Below are positions 40,952 through 52,273 of a stretch of 64,000 bases of DNA, piece by piece. The stretch comes from Paramacrobiotus metropolitanus (Eukaryota; Tardigrada; Eutardigrada; Parachela; Macrobiotidae). Below the pieces are notes generated by a model that saw only the letters and a program-made list of their open reading frames with translations, did not search any database and was not told the DNA's origin. Each line of letters starts with the position of its first letter. Position 1 is the first letter of the stretch. Where the stretch lies: assembly GCF_019649055.1 (NCBI RefSeq), contig NW_026570509.1, positions 1 to 64,000 on the forward strand, in the 5' to 3' direction. The translations under genes were made by a program, and so were the position numbers.

Positions 40952-42700
40952 TTATGCGTCCGCGTCATCGCAGTACTTTCCGAATTTATATTCAATCTTG
41001 AACTGATGACCTTGTAATGCCATTGGCCATCTCGTTAATTGCGGATTCATTCCAACTTTGTGCGTTTCTGATCCCAGTAAGTTGGTCAGCGCTTGATGGT
41101 CCGTTCTTACGCTGAATTCCGAATAATCGATAAACGGTTTGAATTTTCTGACGGCAAATACTACTACTACCAGGCATTCCCATTCCGTTACACCGTAATT
41201 TCCTTCAGCTCCAAGTAGTACACGGTTCGCGTACGCAATCGGATGGCTGTCTTGTGACCGGGCTGCTCCAATTCCTTCTTTACTTTCGTCGCATTCAATA
41301 ACAATCGGTTTCGTCGGATCAAATTTCGCCAATACTGGGCCTTCCCATAGCAGTTGTTTCAAACTGTTGTACTCTTTTTCATGCACTTCTGTCCAGTTTT
41401 TCTTCACGTGCTTATCCTGTCTCAATAGTTAGTGCAAATGGCACGTTTTCTGTTCATATCCCATTATGAACTTCCGATAATAAATCGCTAATTCAAGCAA
41501 TGACCTTAGTTGTGATTCTGCGGAGACCTTTTCCGGATCCATTCTGATTCCGTCCTCCCTGAGGATGTGACCCAAAAATCCCATTTCTTTCATTCCGAAT
41601 TCACATATTGTCGGTTTGATTGTAAATCCCGCTTAGACCAGACTATGTAAGACGTTCCTCATATTTTGCATGAAGATCTTCCACGTCTTCCTTTCTCAAA
41701 AGTCTTTGCATGACTTGATCTCCCAAGTTTTTCCAGTCAAAATAACGTAATCTGTATCCGAAAACGCAACCGTTTCTTTTTGCTCTCGACAGTACTTTAC
41801 CTATACACAGTTGGAATGTTGCTGGTCCGTTGCAAACTCCGAATGGCATTCCTTTAAGTCGGTACATTCCGTTTTGAGTTACAAAGGTCGTTTTGTCAAT
41901 CGACGCCGTATCAATTGGGATTTGCCAAAATCCACTTTGCAAGTCCATTTTTCCATAGTCATTATTTCCTGCGCATGCGTCAAGCAATTCATCTGGGTTC
42001 GATAACGGATAATTATTTTTCTGTGTCAACTTGTTCAGTATTTTGTAATTGACGCAAAATCTTGTTTCCATTGTTCCGTCGCCATTCTTTTTTGCTGCCA
42101 GCACGACTGGAAAACTCCAGTCGGCATCCGACAGTTCAATTACATCTGGCGCCAGCATTTCCTCAATATGCTTCGTTATCAATTCGCGCCCTGTCCAACT
42201 TGTTCTGGCCGGTTAAAACTTCACTGGTCGTATCTATTACGTGAGTGATCCTTTTCATACCGCCGTACGGTTTCTCTGATGTCGGTAAAACTTTCCGAAA
42301 TTCCCAGAACGCGTTATATACGTAGTTTTTCTGTTCTTCAGTAAGGTCAGGCCTTAATTTCAATTTTCCGATTATCTTTGTCAATTCGGTTTTCGTCGTA
42401 TCATCCCCTCTGGGTCATCTAGCACGTTCCTAACTGTGCCGCTGCTGACCTTTACATTTTCCAGGTGAACGTAAGGCTCTACGTAGCCCAGTAGCTGACC
42501 TTTTTTCACCGTTACCCGTCTGCTGCTATGATTCGCAATCACCAGCTCAAAATGCTATCCTCTGTGATCCGTCACTCCTGCTAATGGCTGCACATCAGTT
42601 TCAGCTTTCAAAACCGGTGTGAACATTTCGTTTGAATCGGTTCATATTTAGCCATCTTGATCTTTACATGTGAGCATATTGACGATTGAAGCTTGATTCG
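40952..42700 (-). pseudogene. Ty3/gypsy protease-RT-RNase H remnant
   Basis: Leftwards: a protease/linker remnant (42380-42700), LTEEQKNYVYNAFWEFRKV and SEKPYGGMKRITHVIDT (42163-42384), RT with RFCVNYKILNK, YGKMDLQSGFWQIPI and RLKGMPFGVCNGPATFQ (41643-42182), where the YxDD box is destroyed by sequence change, and RNase H with IECDESKEGIGA, EWECLVVVVFAVRKF, VRTDHQALTN and DDADA (40952-41425). Order and motifs are those of Ty3/gypsy pol. Multiple frame breaks and the lost YxDD make it inactive. Confidence 0.85.
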
Positions 42701-42710
42701 CTAATCTTGT

Positions 42711-43187
42711 TCATTGTACTTTTATTCTCCTGACTTTAATTTCTTGCTCTTTTTCCTCTTCAACCTCATCGTCTTCGTCAAAGTCTAATAAGTCTTCTTG
42801 TTCTGAAAGGTCATCTACACCTGAATCTTCTGAAGTCGTTGTATTATCACTTGAATTTTTCCACTCTGAATCCGAGTCACTGCTGTTATTTTCGTGTTCA
42901 GCAAGTTGACTTTTATTAATCTTTTCAAGTGGACGCTCATCAGCTCCTTCGTCCTCGGCTGAAAGGTCACTATCGTTTTCCCGCGAATCGCTAAGTTTTC
43001 TCGCTTCCGGAATTTTGAGCAGAGGATTGCCCGTTTCCTTTGCTTTCCGTCCATATCGTGCGATAATTCCCGGGTGACTTTGTGTTACGCGTATCTTCGT
43101 CGATGACCTTTCAGTTTGTTTGGAGTTCGGCGTTTCTTCGATCGGATCAGGACACAAACCTTTAATGGGTATCATATGTAAGAACAA
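42711..43187 (-). CDS. Acidic low-complexity ORF (158 aa), probably retroelement
   Basis: The first third is basic/mixed (RVTQSHPGIIARYGRKAKETG), the rest is Ser/Asp/Glu-rich ending EEEKEQEIKVRRIKVQ. An acidic stretch followed by a short basic end resembles the C-terminal tail of the integrase ORF at 46227-48257, so it may be the tail of another gypsy Pol or a Gag linker. It lies between the gypsy remnant and the hAT-type fragment. No domain recognised. Confidence 0.25.
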   Translation of the reverse strand: MFLHMIPIKGLCPDPIEETPNSKQTERSSTKIRVTQSHPGIIARYGRKAKETGNPLLKIPEARKLSDSRENDSDLSAEDEGADERPLEKINKSQLAEHENNSSDSDSEWKNSSDNTTTSEDSGVDDLSEQEDLLDFDEDDEVEEEKEQEIKVRRIKVQ

Positions 43188-43211
43188 AATGAGAACTAAA
43201 ACAAACGAGAT

Positions 43212-43693
43212 TTAAAGCAAAAACACTTCCTCAATGCTATCCTGCTCGGGGATTGTACCTATAACACATATCGCGTTTCCTCGTTGCATTTGGATAGATA
43301 ACCGCTGTCTAAAAAACTCTTTCGTCCGTTTCTGGCCTGTAGCAGTGGCGATACCGTTTCCATCCTTTCGCACTAAAAGTTTAGTCCCGTCACTCCATGC
43401 CATGGAGTGACGAGTTTCTCTTATAATCACATCAATCAGTTCCTGGAAACCAGAACCTTGTACTTCAGTGAATGCGCGAGAGTCTTTGGCACAAAACTGT
43501 GTAACAGCGCTGGCCACACTTCCTTTCGAAGTCTGTGGAATACTTGTTGTACGAAAGTCTTCGGTGATCGTCGGCTGCTGCTTAATATTTTTTGGTGCAT
43601 AGACACATTTGTCAAGGTGATCGTATAAGTCGTGAGTTGCACTGTTGGCAGAATGCTTTCGTACTTTCCTGCAGTGGTCACAAATAATGAAAG
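43212..43693 (-). pseudogene. hAT-type gene, 3' part: BED finger and start of transposase-like domain
   Basis: The frame reads IICDHCRKVRKHSANSATHD then YDHLDKC, the zinc ligands of a BED finger, followed by AVTQFCAKDSRAFTEVQGSG and FQELIDVII, the first block of hAT transposases. The last 70 residues do not fit hAT and may be intron or unrelated. Its 5' part lies at 61016-61165; the LTR element 43694-61015 is inserted between GEDIPF and IICDHC. Residues 43690-43693 are the left AAAG target duplication. Confidence 0.7.
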
Positions 43694-44000
43694 TGCTAGA
43701 TGATCGGTGCCACCGCCCAGGATAGTGGGTTACGTTTGGGCGTTTAGGGCAGCACCGATTCTGCCGTGTTCGAGTGTGTGGCATTTTCAGTTGGTTTTGC
43801 ACGCTTCCAAATCTGGAATAAATTCCAGATTTGTTCCATTCGCCTTGTGGTTGTCTTTGCCGCCGTATTTCCTTTCTGGAATACAGCGTTTTCATTCGGG
43901 CTTTATGCCTTTATTATTCCTCTTTGCTACACAATAAAGATCGTTTTGGTTGTGGCCGCGTTTGGGCACATTTCTGTGTGGCAGTCGCAGGCCACTTTCA
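43694..44000 (+). repeat. 5' LTR
   Basis: 307 bp, starting tgctagatgatcggtgcc and ending ggccactttca, with cacaataaag as polyadenylation signal at about 43932. It is nearly identical to 60705-61015. A TGG-initial sequence (44001 onward, tggtggagatgctag) follows directly, the usual place of the primer-binding site. Confidence 0.9.
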
Positions 44001-45801
44001 TGGTGGAGATGCTAGTTCGATTCCCGTATCCCTGTACTGATTAGTGGATTTTCTTTTACGGTTAGCAGGCATTTTGCCTTGCGCGCCGCATTTAGCCGAT
44101 AATTTCAATTTAATTTGAAATTGCCACCGTGCGTGCGTCATTAACTGCGCGCACCCGTCGATTTTCCTGTACGGTAAACCGGATTCCACGCTCTCGCTAC
44201 AGTGCAGTGTGGATACAACCGTATAGCGAACCCGGAAAGCATCAGCAACGTCATCCGACACATCGCGGAGGACCGGAGCTGATTTTCCCTCGCCACCAAC
44301 CGATAGCTGACATCCCTATATATCGGAGGAACGACCACACGTTGGCCATTCTTCTGCAAGGGAGCAGCAAAGCGGAATCGAGATCCTGCGTTCCAGACGA
44401 CAGTCGGAAAGCAAGCAAGCACCGAAAGCACCGCGCCGTACTCGTCACGTCGTGTCAGTGCAGGTAAGCCGAGTTTGCAACAGCAAACTACCCGCCGATA
44501 AATTCTAGAATAATTCTAGAAAGCTTAGCCGATTACTCTAGAAGTTTTTCTAGAGTTTTATAACATTACCGTCGAACGGGAGCTGTGAAAAGCTACCGCA
44601 TTTAGCTGCCGTTTGCCGTGAATGCGTCAACATTTCACGGTTAATTTAATCATGTTATTCGCACAATTTGCAGTCGCTTTTGATCGCAAAAAGACTCTAG
44701 AATATTTCTAGAATCTTTCTAGAATTTTCCCGAGTAATTCTAGAGGCATACGCTCTAGAATTTACCGAGTTTCGCCGTGTGCAGTAGCCTTAAAAGCTAC
44801 TGTACTTTATCGTCGTTTTGCCGTATAATCGTTACCGTCTTGTGGTGAAATAAAACGGGATTTTCTCGTGAATCTCACCACCGTAAGCCGCAGATTAACT
44901 CACAATATTAATGTGGAAAAGTCGAACCAATTTTGACCGATAAAATTAAAATTAAGCCGTACAATTTCAGAGTTATTGTATGTAATAAACTATTCCGAAA
45001 TTGTTGAATAATTCCACTGAAATTACAGTGGAAGTTTCGACAAAAGCAGCCGATAATATCAGACAAACTATTGTTTGATATCGCCGAAAACCACGAGTTT
45101 TATTTTAGTAAAAATACTAAATTGTCGAAGCAGGAAATTGACGGGATATTGTGTGCGTAAAATCCCGGTCTGTGTATGATACCGTTCTGCGTTATCACAG
45201 CGAACTGTTGACGATAATCATCCGAATTATTATTTCGAATTGCCGAAATTTTACCGAAATAATTTCAGTAGGAATACTGAAATTATAAAGCCAAAAAGCA
45301 AATCGATAAACCAGAAATTATATCGAAAATTGCCGGCGAATCTGGGAAATTTTCCAGATTTGACACTGAGCCGTACACGGAAGCAACAGGTAATCGCGTC
45401 AGGTTACCGACCTATCAGCCGCCCATATGTATACGGAAGTATTTAATTAAATTGCACGTAATTACGGTACAATTTTGCGATCGATAATTATTAATAATTG
45501 TTGGTCGTTACCGAGTTATATTGTAATCCGATAAGCCGTAATGGTATAGTATGGCATACCGAAAGTAGTAGTACAAACTATAGCGTACCGAATGTGTGCA
45601 TCGTAATTATAAATCATAACAATCGCCGAAATTAATCGCTTATCGTCTTTCCACTTCGATCGAAAGTCTTTTTGCGATTTGGTCGATTTCTCGCCGACCC
45701 ATTCGTGGGAAGTTGAAAACGAACAACCTCTAAATTTGCCGTATCAATTATTAGAGTACAACCGTAATAATTATCGGTTCTATTTTAATAATACTGCCGA
45801 T
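44001..45801 (+). other. Leader region of the LTR element: TCTAGA cluster, hairpins and GCCG words
   Basis: 1.8 kb without a convincing ORF. Nine tctaga cores (several as ttctagaa) lie at 44503-44760, some with an 11-bp period. Perfect short hairpins occur, for example ttccactg/cagtggaa (45012-45033) and atttcagta/tactgaaat (45262-45283). gccg occurs throughout. Confidence 0.6.
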
Positions 45802-46226
45802 ATGGAACGAACACCAGTGAAAATAGCGAAGCAATTCGCTAGTAATCTTTTACGAACAGCCGATCGAATAATTCGAAATCAGCCGAAGGAAACAGAAACA
45901 AACGACAACGCAGCCCGCAACGTTACCCGCGGGAAAGCGAAGCAAATAGTAGCCGGTGGTGATGAAGTAGTGCATCAGGTACTACAAACTAATAAAAAGA
46001 AAGCCGAAAAGAGCACCATTAGCCGATTTACCAGTAACTGAGTCGGTAGAACAGCCGGCCTCGCCAATGGTCCCTAAGGACCTGAATGAGGCCATGATCG
46101 AAGTAGAGATACAGCCGAGCGTAGAACGAGTCGACAGCGTAACAGCGTCGACAACGTCCACCGAATCGTCGGTATCGCTGATCAATATTAGCGAGCCAGC
46201 GTCCAAGGAGTCGATCGACTCTTCGG
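45802..46226 (+). CDS. Gag N-terminal fragment of the LTR element
   Basis: ATG at 45802: MERTPVKIAKQFASNLLRTA with a basic amphipathic start, then a polar region. A frame change near 46000 leads into an acidic Ser/Glu tail (ASPMVPKDLNEAM, SESSVSLINISEP-like). It runs without spacer into the RNase H frame at 46227, showing that the rest of Gag, the protease and the RT have been deleted. No zinc knuckle remains. Assignment as Gag rests on position. Confidence 0.45.
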
Positions 46227-48257
46227 ATGAAGACGACAGTTATTGAGTGCGATGCTAGTACGATAGGAATAGGAGCTATCCTACATCAGGATGGACATCC
46301 CATCGTTTACGCTAGCAAACTCCTAACCGATGCCGAACGTAAATATCCGATTACCGAATTGGAATGTATGGCTGTAGTATTTGCATGCCGTAAGTTCCGA
46401 CATTTTATCGAATACTCACATTTCTATGTGCAAACTGATCATCAAGCGTTAACAAACTTGTTACGTTCTGTGTCGAGGAAGGAAGGCTTGAACGGGCGCC
46501 TTACCCGTTGGGCACTTCAATTGAGTAGCCACAAGATGACTATTCAATATCGGCCGGGCAAACAATGCGACAATGCCGATGCTTTAAGCCGACATCCAGT
46601 CGGACCACCGGTCGAGACCACCGACGATGATGACTGGGATGACATGAAAGATCGGAAGTTTAGCACTCCGACCATTCGAGTCGTCACTATTACCGACCCA
46701 GCCGAACATGACGAAGTCGAAGATAATTTTAAGTATTATCGAGCCGAACAGAAAAAGGATCCTGTAATCGAAAAACGCATTCACGCCCTTGAGGGCCGAG
46801 CCGAAAGTACTCACTTAATTAAACGCGATCCATACTTTGAGTTATGGAATGGCGTTTTGTACCGATTAACCAAAAAAGACGGCCGCCTTGATCGACGGTT
46901 CGTCGTGCCGAAGCATATGCGTGTCGATATAATGCATGCTATGCATGATACACCGGCTAGGGGACATTTGGGTCCACTAAAGACGTATCAAGCAATTGCG
47001 CTTCGTTATTATTGGGACGGCATGGTTGCCGATATCGATAAATATGTGCACAATTGTTATTTGTGCCAGCACCGTAAAACCGAACGGAAGGCACCGCCGG
47101 GTAAGCTACAACAGATAGCTATCGGAGCTCCATGGTTCCGAGTACAAGTCGATTTAAAAGGACCTTTGCCGATTACCCCAAGAGGTAATACATATATAGC
47201 CGTCGCTATTGACGAATTAACTAAGTTCGTAATAGCTAAGCCGATTCCTAATGCGAAAAAGGAAACTGTCGCTAGTTTCCTTATTCACGACGTATTCTTG
47301 CCTTATGGCACGCCGCATATCTTAAATACCGATCGTGGAACTCATTTCCACAATAAGCTCCTTGAAGCGATCAACCATCGCCTAAAGATTCAGCATCACT
47401 TTGGTGCCGCCTACCATCCAATTGGTAGAGGCTTAGTCGAACGCCAAATGCAAACAATTGCCAATTCGTTGGCAATGTATGCCGCCGACGGACGGGAAAA
47501 GAATTGGGATACCATTCTTCCGTTCGTAATAGCCGCTAAGAACCGAGTTCAGAATAAAACTATTCACATGTCGCCGTATTATATGTTGTACGGACGTGAA
47601 CAAGTTATTCCAGCCGATACGGTCACTAAGACCAATATACCAGCCGAACATGCGTCGATAGCTGGATACATGGACGAATTTCGCCATAATTTAGCGCGAG
47701 CGCATGAGCTAGCCGAAATCTACATGAGAGAGGAATTTATTAAAACAGCCGAACGTTTTAATAAAAAACGTCGAGAAGACGATTATCAGATCGGTCAACT
47801 AGTTCTTCTAAAGCGAGAGAAGAAGAAAGGTGAAACCGAATCTTTCCGAGAAAAATTCGGAGGTAGATGGGAAGTTACCGGTTTCCCGTATACCAATGCC
47901 GTCGAAATCGAAAATAAAGATAAGCCAGGAGAAACTCGCATCGTGAATTGCGAGCGCCTCAAGCGTTATAATACTACCGAAGGAGATCGTAAAGGAATAA
48001 CCAGTACGATTTCTTTGCCGAAATCTGCCGAAAATGGCTTAAATGTGAACGCTGAGCCGTTCCTACCAGCCGATACGGTTGAAACCGTTGAAGCCGCGAA
48101 TAGTGAAAATAATGCCGAAGTCGTCAATGACGATGACCAGTGGGAACCCGAAGATGTGGTTGCCGAAGATACTAGCCGCGAAAATAATAAGAAAAAGCCG
48201 ATTAAACTCAAGTTACATGTGCGCCGTAACAAAAACGGATACGTACATGTACGATAA
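46227..48257 (+). CDS. pol: Pol fragment: RNase H - integrase of a Ty3/gypsy element (676 aa)
   Basis: Intact frame. RNase H (residues 1-125): VIECDASTIGIGAIL, ELECMAVVFACRKF, VQTDHQALTN, DNADALSRH. Integrase zinc finger (about 235-285): HDTPARGHLG...YVHNCYLCQHRK. Core: VQVDLKGPLP (Asp), LNTDRGTHFHNKLLE (Asp), AYHPIGRGLVERQMQTI (Glu). Then SPYYMLYGREQVIP, a GPY/F-like C-terminal domain (GGRWEVTGFPY) and an acidic tail ending NKNGYVHVR. The listed first Met is only the first in frame; the true upstream Pol (protease, RT) is deleted, so this protein cannot support retrotransposition alone. Confidence 0.9.
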   Translation: MKTTVIECDASTIGIGAILHQDGHPIVYASKLLTDAERKYPITELECMAVVFACRKFRHFIEYSHFYVQTDHQALTNLLRSVSRKEGLNGRLTRWALQLSSHKMTIQYRPGKQCDNADALSRHPVGPPVETTDDDDWDDMKDRKFSTPTIRVVTITDPAEHDEVEDNFKYYRAEQKKDPVIEKRIHALEGRAESTHLIKRDPYFELWNGVLYRLTKKDGRLDRRFVVPKHMRVDIMHAMHDTPARGHLGPLKTYQAIALRYYWDGMVADIDKYVHNCYLCQHRKTERKAPPGKLQQIAIGAPWFRVQVDLKGPLPITPRGNTYIAVAIDELTKFVIAKPIPNAKKETVASFLIHDVFLPYGTPHILNTDRGTHFHNKLLEAINHRLKIQHHFGAAYHPIGRGLVERQMQTIANSLAMYAADGREKNWDTILPFVIAAKNRVQNKTIHMSPYYMLYGREQVIPADTVTKTNIPAEHASIAGYMDEFRHNLARAHELAEIYMREEFIKTAERFNKKRREDDYQIGQLVLLKREKKKGETESFREKFGGRWEVTGFPYTNAVEIENKDKPGETRIVNCERLKRYNTTEGDRKGITSTISLPKSAENGLNVNAEPFLPADTVETVEAANSENNAEVVNDDDQWEPEDVVAEDTSRENNKKKPIKLKLHVRRNKNGYVHVR

Positions 48258-48900
48258 TTGCCGACTATATCCCCACTATCGCGAGGTTCGTACAGCCCGC
48301 CGAATTAAATCCCCACTAGTTTTCTACCGTAGTGGTCCATACCTCTTGCCGATTCCTATTAGCCGCTCCAATCTGGAGAATTTCACTAATAATTTATGAA
48401 TTATTCAGTGATTGTTGTCGTAGTCGAAATAAATGTCGAATTATTGCCGATTAATTACTGAATTAATTTTCGAATTATTCAAGTAATTATGTCGACCATT
48501 ATGTTGAATTAGCCGTGTCGGAGTTGGTATTCAACCCGCGTATAATTTCCGTTAATGATCCGGAACGGGGCATCACTTGGCGAATTAATCCAGCAGATGC
48601 ACCCGGTCCATCACGCCGATAAACCAATCGATAATTAAATAGCCGATTTACGGGAGTAATCAATTAGTTACTATTAAGCCGCATAATAATTACCGAATAA
48701 AAGGTAGATTATTTATTAGCCGTTATTATTCCCCGATCAATCGTGGTCTGTGCCTCTCGTACAAATACCCGATAGAAGCAAGCCGAAAATCAACTGTGGT
48801 TAAACATTTAATTAGATAAAATGGTTAAACACTTTAAAGCCGTTGTTATTTCCCCACTAAATTGTGGTTCGTACCTAGCCGCTCTCTAATTAATTTAGCG
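48258..48900 (+). other. Non-coding spacer with GCCG-punctuated hairpins
   Basis: No ORF. About 14 GCCG occurrences, no CGGC that I could find. A degenerate unit tccccacta...gtgg(t/-)tcgtacc recurs near 48270, 48310, 48730 and 48850. It would lie between pol and the large ORF in the uninterrupted element. Confidence 0.6.
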
Positions 48901-48921
48901 AAGTGGCTATGCGCAGGAGTT

Positions 48922-50099
48922 TTGTACTGCGGTGCTGTACTGCGCATCGTACGTTACATAGCAACCATAATAAAGTGCAACCGTACCGTACTTGCATGAC
49001 AATGGGTGCGATGTGGTATTAGTAAGTATAGTTTTTTTTTTACCTTCCCTGAAATTTATTTGGCCCCTGGGGGCCGGGGGGTCCTCCCATCGCTGTCTGA
49101 TGTAATATCAGGATGCACAAAAAAATGATTAGATGACAAAAAAATGATTAGATTAGAATCCAGGGTTACAATGCACATTAGGCAAGCCATGTGATTACTG
49201 TACTGTAACTACTACATGAAAACATTACTTACTAGCAGGGCTGACCCCTGGATTCCTACTGTCGGTAATTAGCAACATACTGTACCTGTACATGCTTTTT
49301 TCCCTACGACGGACTCCGTGGTGCTACTTCATTAAGCTTGTATAGAGTACAGATTTTTTGTTGATCCCCCACTGTCACATGGGCGAATTTAGAAAGGGTG
49401 GCACGGAGGCCCGCGCCACTCCGGAATTTTTGAAAAAGTGCGTACTTTAAAAAAATAAACAAGTGGGGTATTGCTATTCTGATAAAGCGGTAGCCGGTTT
49501 TGAAAAAGACTAAAAGAAAAAACCATTTTTTATTGGATTCATACTCTAGCGATTTCTGCAATATAACCGTTTGTTGGCTCCCCGCTCCGCGCGAATGAGG
49601 TTCTGGAAATCTTTACTGTACTTTGTTACTCACCATCAGTCTAAAATCTTCGTTCGAAATATAGGAGTAAGTTTACCGTTTTTCTCATATCTCATAGTAC
49701 GCGCAAATGTTGCAGAATGCAGAGTGCATACATGTACTTACTCATTTAATTAATCATAAATAGTGCGCTCAAAAAATTATGTCCCCGAAAGGTATTATTC
49801 TCTAATTTAGCATTTTATAAAGAATTTTTAGCAATTTGAGCATTAAAAAGCATCGGCTTCGCGCGAAACTTGCAATCGTTCTCTGGACTCTGTACATGAT
49901 ACACCTTTCTTGACCTTTTAACTTTTACTTCAAGAAATTCGAAATCATTCCTACTATTTCTCAAGGAATTTTGAACAATTTTTGCTGGAAAAACGTTCGC
50001 TGGCTTCGCGTGAAATAACAACTAACAATATTTCGAATAATTAACAATATTTCGATTTACTTAATTGCAAAAACAATATTAATGAATAGTAATGAATTA
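48922..50099. other. Interior of the 8.5-kb insertion, no gene seen
   Basis: AT-rich; acaaaaaaatgattagat is repeated in tandem at 49117-49153, and a G-run block (cccctgggggccggggggtcc) lies near 49070. ORFs up to 85 aa have no recognisable features. Confidence 0.35.
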
Positions 50100-50900
50100 A
50101 CAATATTTATAACACGGGTGTTGGTTATGAGCACGGGCGTCTGCACGGGTGTTGGCTGCGTGCACGGCTTTTAAAATTTGAATTTTTTTACGTTTTCTTG
50201 TTGACTGACTGATTTGATATTCGAGTTTGCTTACTGTGGCTTTCAAGCAATTCACAGTGCTGCACTAATAATCAATCATCAGGTCAATTTATCTGGTAAC
50301 ACAGTACTTATTATGTAATTATGTACTTATATATGTGCTTATTATACGACAAAGCTTGCAGTACCCCGGTTCTGCATGGGACAAGGAATTTTTTATTGTA
50401 TTTTAGACATCGTCGGAGCACATCACGCCGTATTTACAACGGCATGTTGGATTATACTTATGGAAGCCGTTTTAATATACATTTTAGCTTTTAAAATGCA
50501 CGTTTTACAGAACTATATAATGGCTTTTTGGAACTCAAAAAACATCAATCTTGAGGACATATTTTTGGGTGAAGAAAATGCGAACGTTTGTTTTCTCGAA
50601 CGGTTCGAAACCGGGTACTGAGACGCATTGTATTTTTTTGGATTTTTTGGATTTTGTGACCAATTTCTGTAGTAATTTCTTTAAAAAAACTGCAAAATAA
50701 AAGGATATTAAAAACGTTAAATTATTAGTAAATAAATTTCACTAAAATAAATTCAAAACTAAATAAATTACCCGTGCACGCAGCCAATGCCTGTTCCCAA
50801 ACCCCGTGCCCACAGACAACACCCGTGCCGACCCAAAAAGGTCACCCGTACACGCAGCCAACGGCCCTTTTTACCCGTGCACGCAGCCATAATGTACTCG
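50100..50900. mobile_element. GC-rich fold-back unit 1 (CACGGGTGTTGGCTGCGTG ends)
   Basis: The left end 50112-50170 carries gcacgggtgttggctgcgtg words; the right end 50773-50890 carries the reverse complement (cccgtgcacgcagccaatg) two to three times. The interior is AT-rich, with an unrecognised 81-aa ORF at 50376-50621. A second unit with the same ends is at 55000-56070. Confidence 0.5.
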
Positions 50901-51167
50901 TAATATTTGTTCGGTTCATCTATAACTATTATTTCGGACCTTTTGAGCAACTTGTGAGTTTTATTGTTTTCTGTGCGCTGGAAATCAGCACTTGCCCTCA
51001 CTGAATTTTTCGTTCAATGTAGACGCCTGTTCATTGTACAGAACAGCTGCCCCTGGGGGGGGGGGGCTGCCCTTGGGGGCGAGGATCTGTGCGCTAAAAC
51101 GGCTCCTGAGGGCGAGCGTGAGCCGCCTCAAGGGGGACAGGCGGGACAGCCCCGTTAGCAAGCCTCT

Positions 51168-52268
51168 TGTGGCGTAGTGTAGTGGCACTGTCACGAGATA
51201 CTGCGTCCGCTGTGACCTGTGTGTCCAGCATGGCAACTGCGGAAGCAGTCTGCCTGTGTTGCTATGTTTCCGATAATTAGTTGGTTTTGTGCGCCCTCAG
51301 TGGCGGGTTAATATTAAAGATATTACGCCACTTTCAAGTCGTGACAACTTGGCGTGAAGGATACTAGTAATGGCGGTAGATATGTGAAAGTGTACACTGC
51401 GGTTATTGCCTGAATCATGCTGACGAGGAGCGAGGGGCGAGGGAGAGGCACATCAACTCCATCCATCGGATGTAAAGCGTGGAGTACTGGGAACGAGCGC
51501 CTGAATCGTGGATGGGATCCACGAGGGAAAGCAGGGCGGGAGGAGAAGTGCCGCACCTGTGGAGGCAGCTGGGAAAACCGCGCGTGTGTGGCGGACGAGT
51601 ACCATGCTTCTGGAAGGCACGTGACCATGAAGCGTCTGCTTAAGGCTGCCCAGCCAGGGAAGAGAACTCGTTTCGGCGGCGCACCAGGAGAAAAGGGCGA
51701 AGCCTGGAGACCGATGGTTCCTTCATGGCAGAGGGGTGAGCGAAGCAGAACAACCGTGAGTGAGAGTGAATTTAAGAAGGTGAAGACGCCAGTGACGATG
51801 GCAGTGCCAAGGCAGACCGGAGTACCGGAGTGGGAAAAGCGTCATGCGAAGAGTGCTGTAAGAGGATCCAGTGTGAGTGAGTTTGACCTTCACCAGCAAG
51901 GGAGAATTAGCGAGTTGTACGTACGAAGGACGCTATGGCAGGTTGAGTGAATAAGTGTGTTTTAATGCGCAAAATGGAAAATAATGTTCGTTGCTAAGAT
52001 AATTCGGTGATTGTATCTGTACGTACGTGTTTTGACTAGTATAACTATGGATTTGTACTTCTTCATGTGTACTTCAGAAGTGAAGGGCGTGTGGCGTAGT
52101 GTAGTGGCACTGTCACGAGATACTGCGTCCGCTGTGACCTGTGTGTCCAGCATGGCAACTGCGGAAGCAGTCTGCCTGTGTTGCTATGTTGCCGATAATT
52201 AGTTGGTTTTGTGCGCCCTCAGTGGCGGGTTAATATTAAAGATATTACGCCACTTTCAAGTCGTGACA
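51168..52268 (+). mobile_element. Short gag-only LTR retrotransposon (TRIM/TR-GAG type), 1.1 kb
   Basis: 179-bp LTRs at 51168-51346 and 52090-52268 (tgtggcgtag...gtcgtgaca) differ by about one base. A perfect 5-bp target duplication CCTCT flanks the element (51163-51167, 52269-52273). Between LTRs is one ORF (51417-51950) with a Gag-type Cys cluster; a purine-rich gaagtgaaggg precedes the 3' LTR. No pol, so it depends on another element's enzymes. Near-identical LTRs indicate recent insertion. Confidence 0.88.
51417..51950 (+). CDS. Gag-like protein of the short LTR element (177 aa)
   Basis: ATG at 51417; an Arg/Gly-rich start, then EEKCRTCGGSWENRAC, which resembles the C-x2-C-G-x2-W block opening the zinc knuckle of gypsy/BEL Gag, followed by a His further on. 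The rest is Lys/Arg/Ser-rich and probably disordered. It fills almost the whole space between the LTRs. The full second knuckle is not evident. It may bind element RNA. The frame is uninterrupted, in keeping with a young copy. Confidence 0.55.
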   Translation: MLTRSEGRGRGTSTPSIGCKAWSTGNERLNRGWDPRGKAGREEKCRTCGGSWENRACVADEYHASGRHVTMKRLLKAAQPGKRTRFGGAPGEKGEAWRPMVPSWQRGERSRTTVSESEFKKVKTPVTMAVPRQTGVPEWEKRHAKSAVRGSSVSEFDLHQQGRISELYVRRTLWQVE

Positions 52269-52273
52269 CCTCT

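Noticed and set aside
43700-43895. The first 70 residues of the ORF that reads into the BED finger, and the matching ORF at 60553-60795
   Set aside because: These residues are antisense of the LTR, which explains why they occur twice.
44001-44040. tRNA gene suggested by gttcgattcccg after the 5' LTR
   Set aside because: Only a T-arm-like word is present; no anticodon or D arm fits, and the position is that of a primer-binding site.
50376-50621. 81-aa hydrophobic ORF in fold-back unit 1
   Set aside because: AT-rich, no family resemblance, no promoter or polyadenylation context; likely chance.
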